Source of the DNA: Acidaminococcus intestini DSM 21505
Lineage (GTDB): Bacteria > Bacillota > Negativicutes > Acidaminococcales > Acidaminococcaceae
Direction of reading: 5' to 3'
Assembly (NCBI RefSeq): GCF_000425045.1
Contig: NZ_AULA01000001.1
Coordinates: 1 to 64,000, forward strand
Length of the DNA: 64,000 nucleotides
The notes under the pieces: generated by a model
What the model was told of the DNA's origin: nothing
What the model saw: only the letters and a program-made list of their open reading frames with translations
The model's database searches: none
Shown here: positions 63,990 through 64,000 of the stretch, in pieces
Layout: every line of letters starts with the position of its first letter
Position numbering within the stretch: the stretch's first letter is position 1
Translations under genes and position numbers: made by a program

Positions 63990-64000
63990 CAGAATGATTC

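Overview
The window is one strongly co-oriented 64-kb chromosomal stretch: every gene I can support reads on the minus strand, so transcription runs from high to low coordinates. The organism looks like a diderm Firmicute of the class Negativicutes, probably an Acidaminococcus or Phascolarctobacterium relative (inference). The reasons are outer-membrane functions (TonB-dependent receptors, TonB/ExbB/ExbD, a signal-peptide-bearing beta-barrel protein) combined with Bacillus/Clostridium gene order (mfd - spoVB-like - mazG - divIC - yabR - tilS - hpt - ftsH; birA - coaX - dusB; ywiB - argS - pyrG - glpX). The classical sporulation genes of those blocks are missing.

Layout from left to right. (1) 1-338: end of an IS3-family insertion sequence, cut by the window edge. 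(2) 364-15140: a nine-gene putative exopolysaccharide cluster under cyclic-di-GMP control. It holds two GGDEF proteins (one also EAL), a coiled-coil/beta-barrel outer-membrane protein, a UDP-HexNAc dehydrogenase, a PilZ-GT2 synthase, three NodB-type (deacetylase-like) proteins of varying catalytic completeness and a GH18-like hydrolase. A good promoter lies at 15253-15282. This is the best candidate for a little-described system. (3) 15655-28917: a haem acquisition and anaerobic haem-degradation region. From one promoter at about 26880-26908 run a haem/iron ABC importer, an ABC exporter, ExbB, ExbD, TonB, a ChaN-like lipoprotein, a broken TonB-dependent receptor, a flavodoxin and a HutW/ChuW-type radical SAM enzyme. 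A second, intact receptor gene upstream has a twin promoter, and both carry the same TTAGTT-TA-AACTAA type palindrome. (4) 29213-31984: copper ATPase CopA with three HMA domains and its own promoter and CsoR-like operator.

(5) 32144-48818 and on to 50931: housekeeping genes dusB, coaX, birA, ftsH, hpt, tilS, an S1-domain protein, a DivIC/FtsB-like protein, HU, mazG, a flippase, mfd, glpX, pyrG, argS and a DUF1934 gene. The last group is preceded by a 240-nt structured leader or small RNA that I could not name. (6) 51428-64000: a PutP-type symporter, a GerMN lipoprotein with an AMIN-amidase, NnrE/D, AcpS, RarA, a ClC antiporter start-stop coupled to diaminopimelate decarboxylase, and an ABC_sub_bind-family importer (binding protein, permease, ATPase).

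I found no tRNA, rRNA or CRISPR array. Start codons were often moved inward from the longest reading frame because a clear Shine-Dalgarno sequence sits in front of an internal ATG or GTG; each such case is stated.
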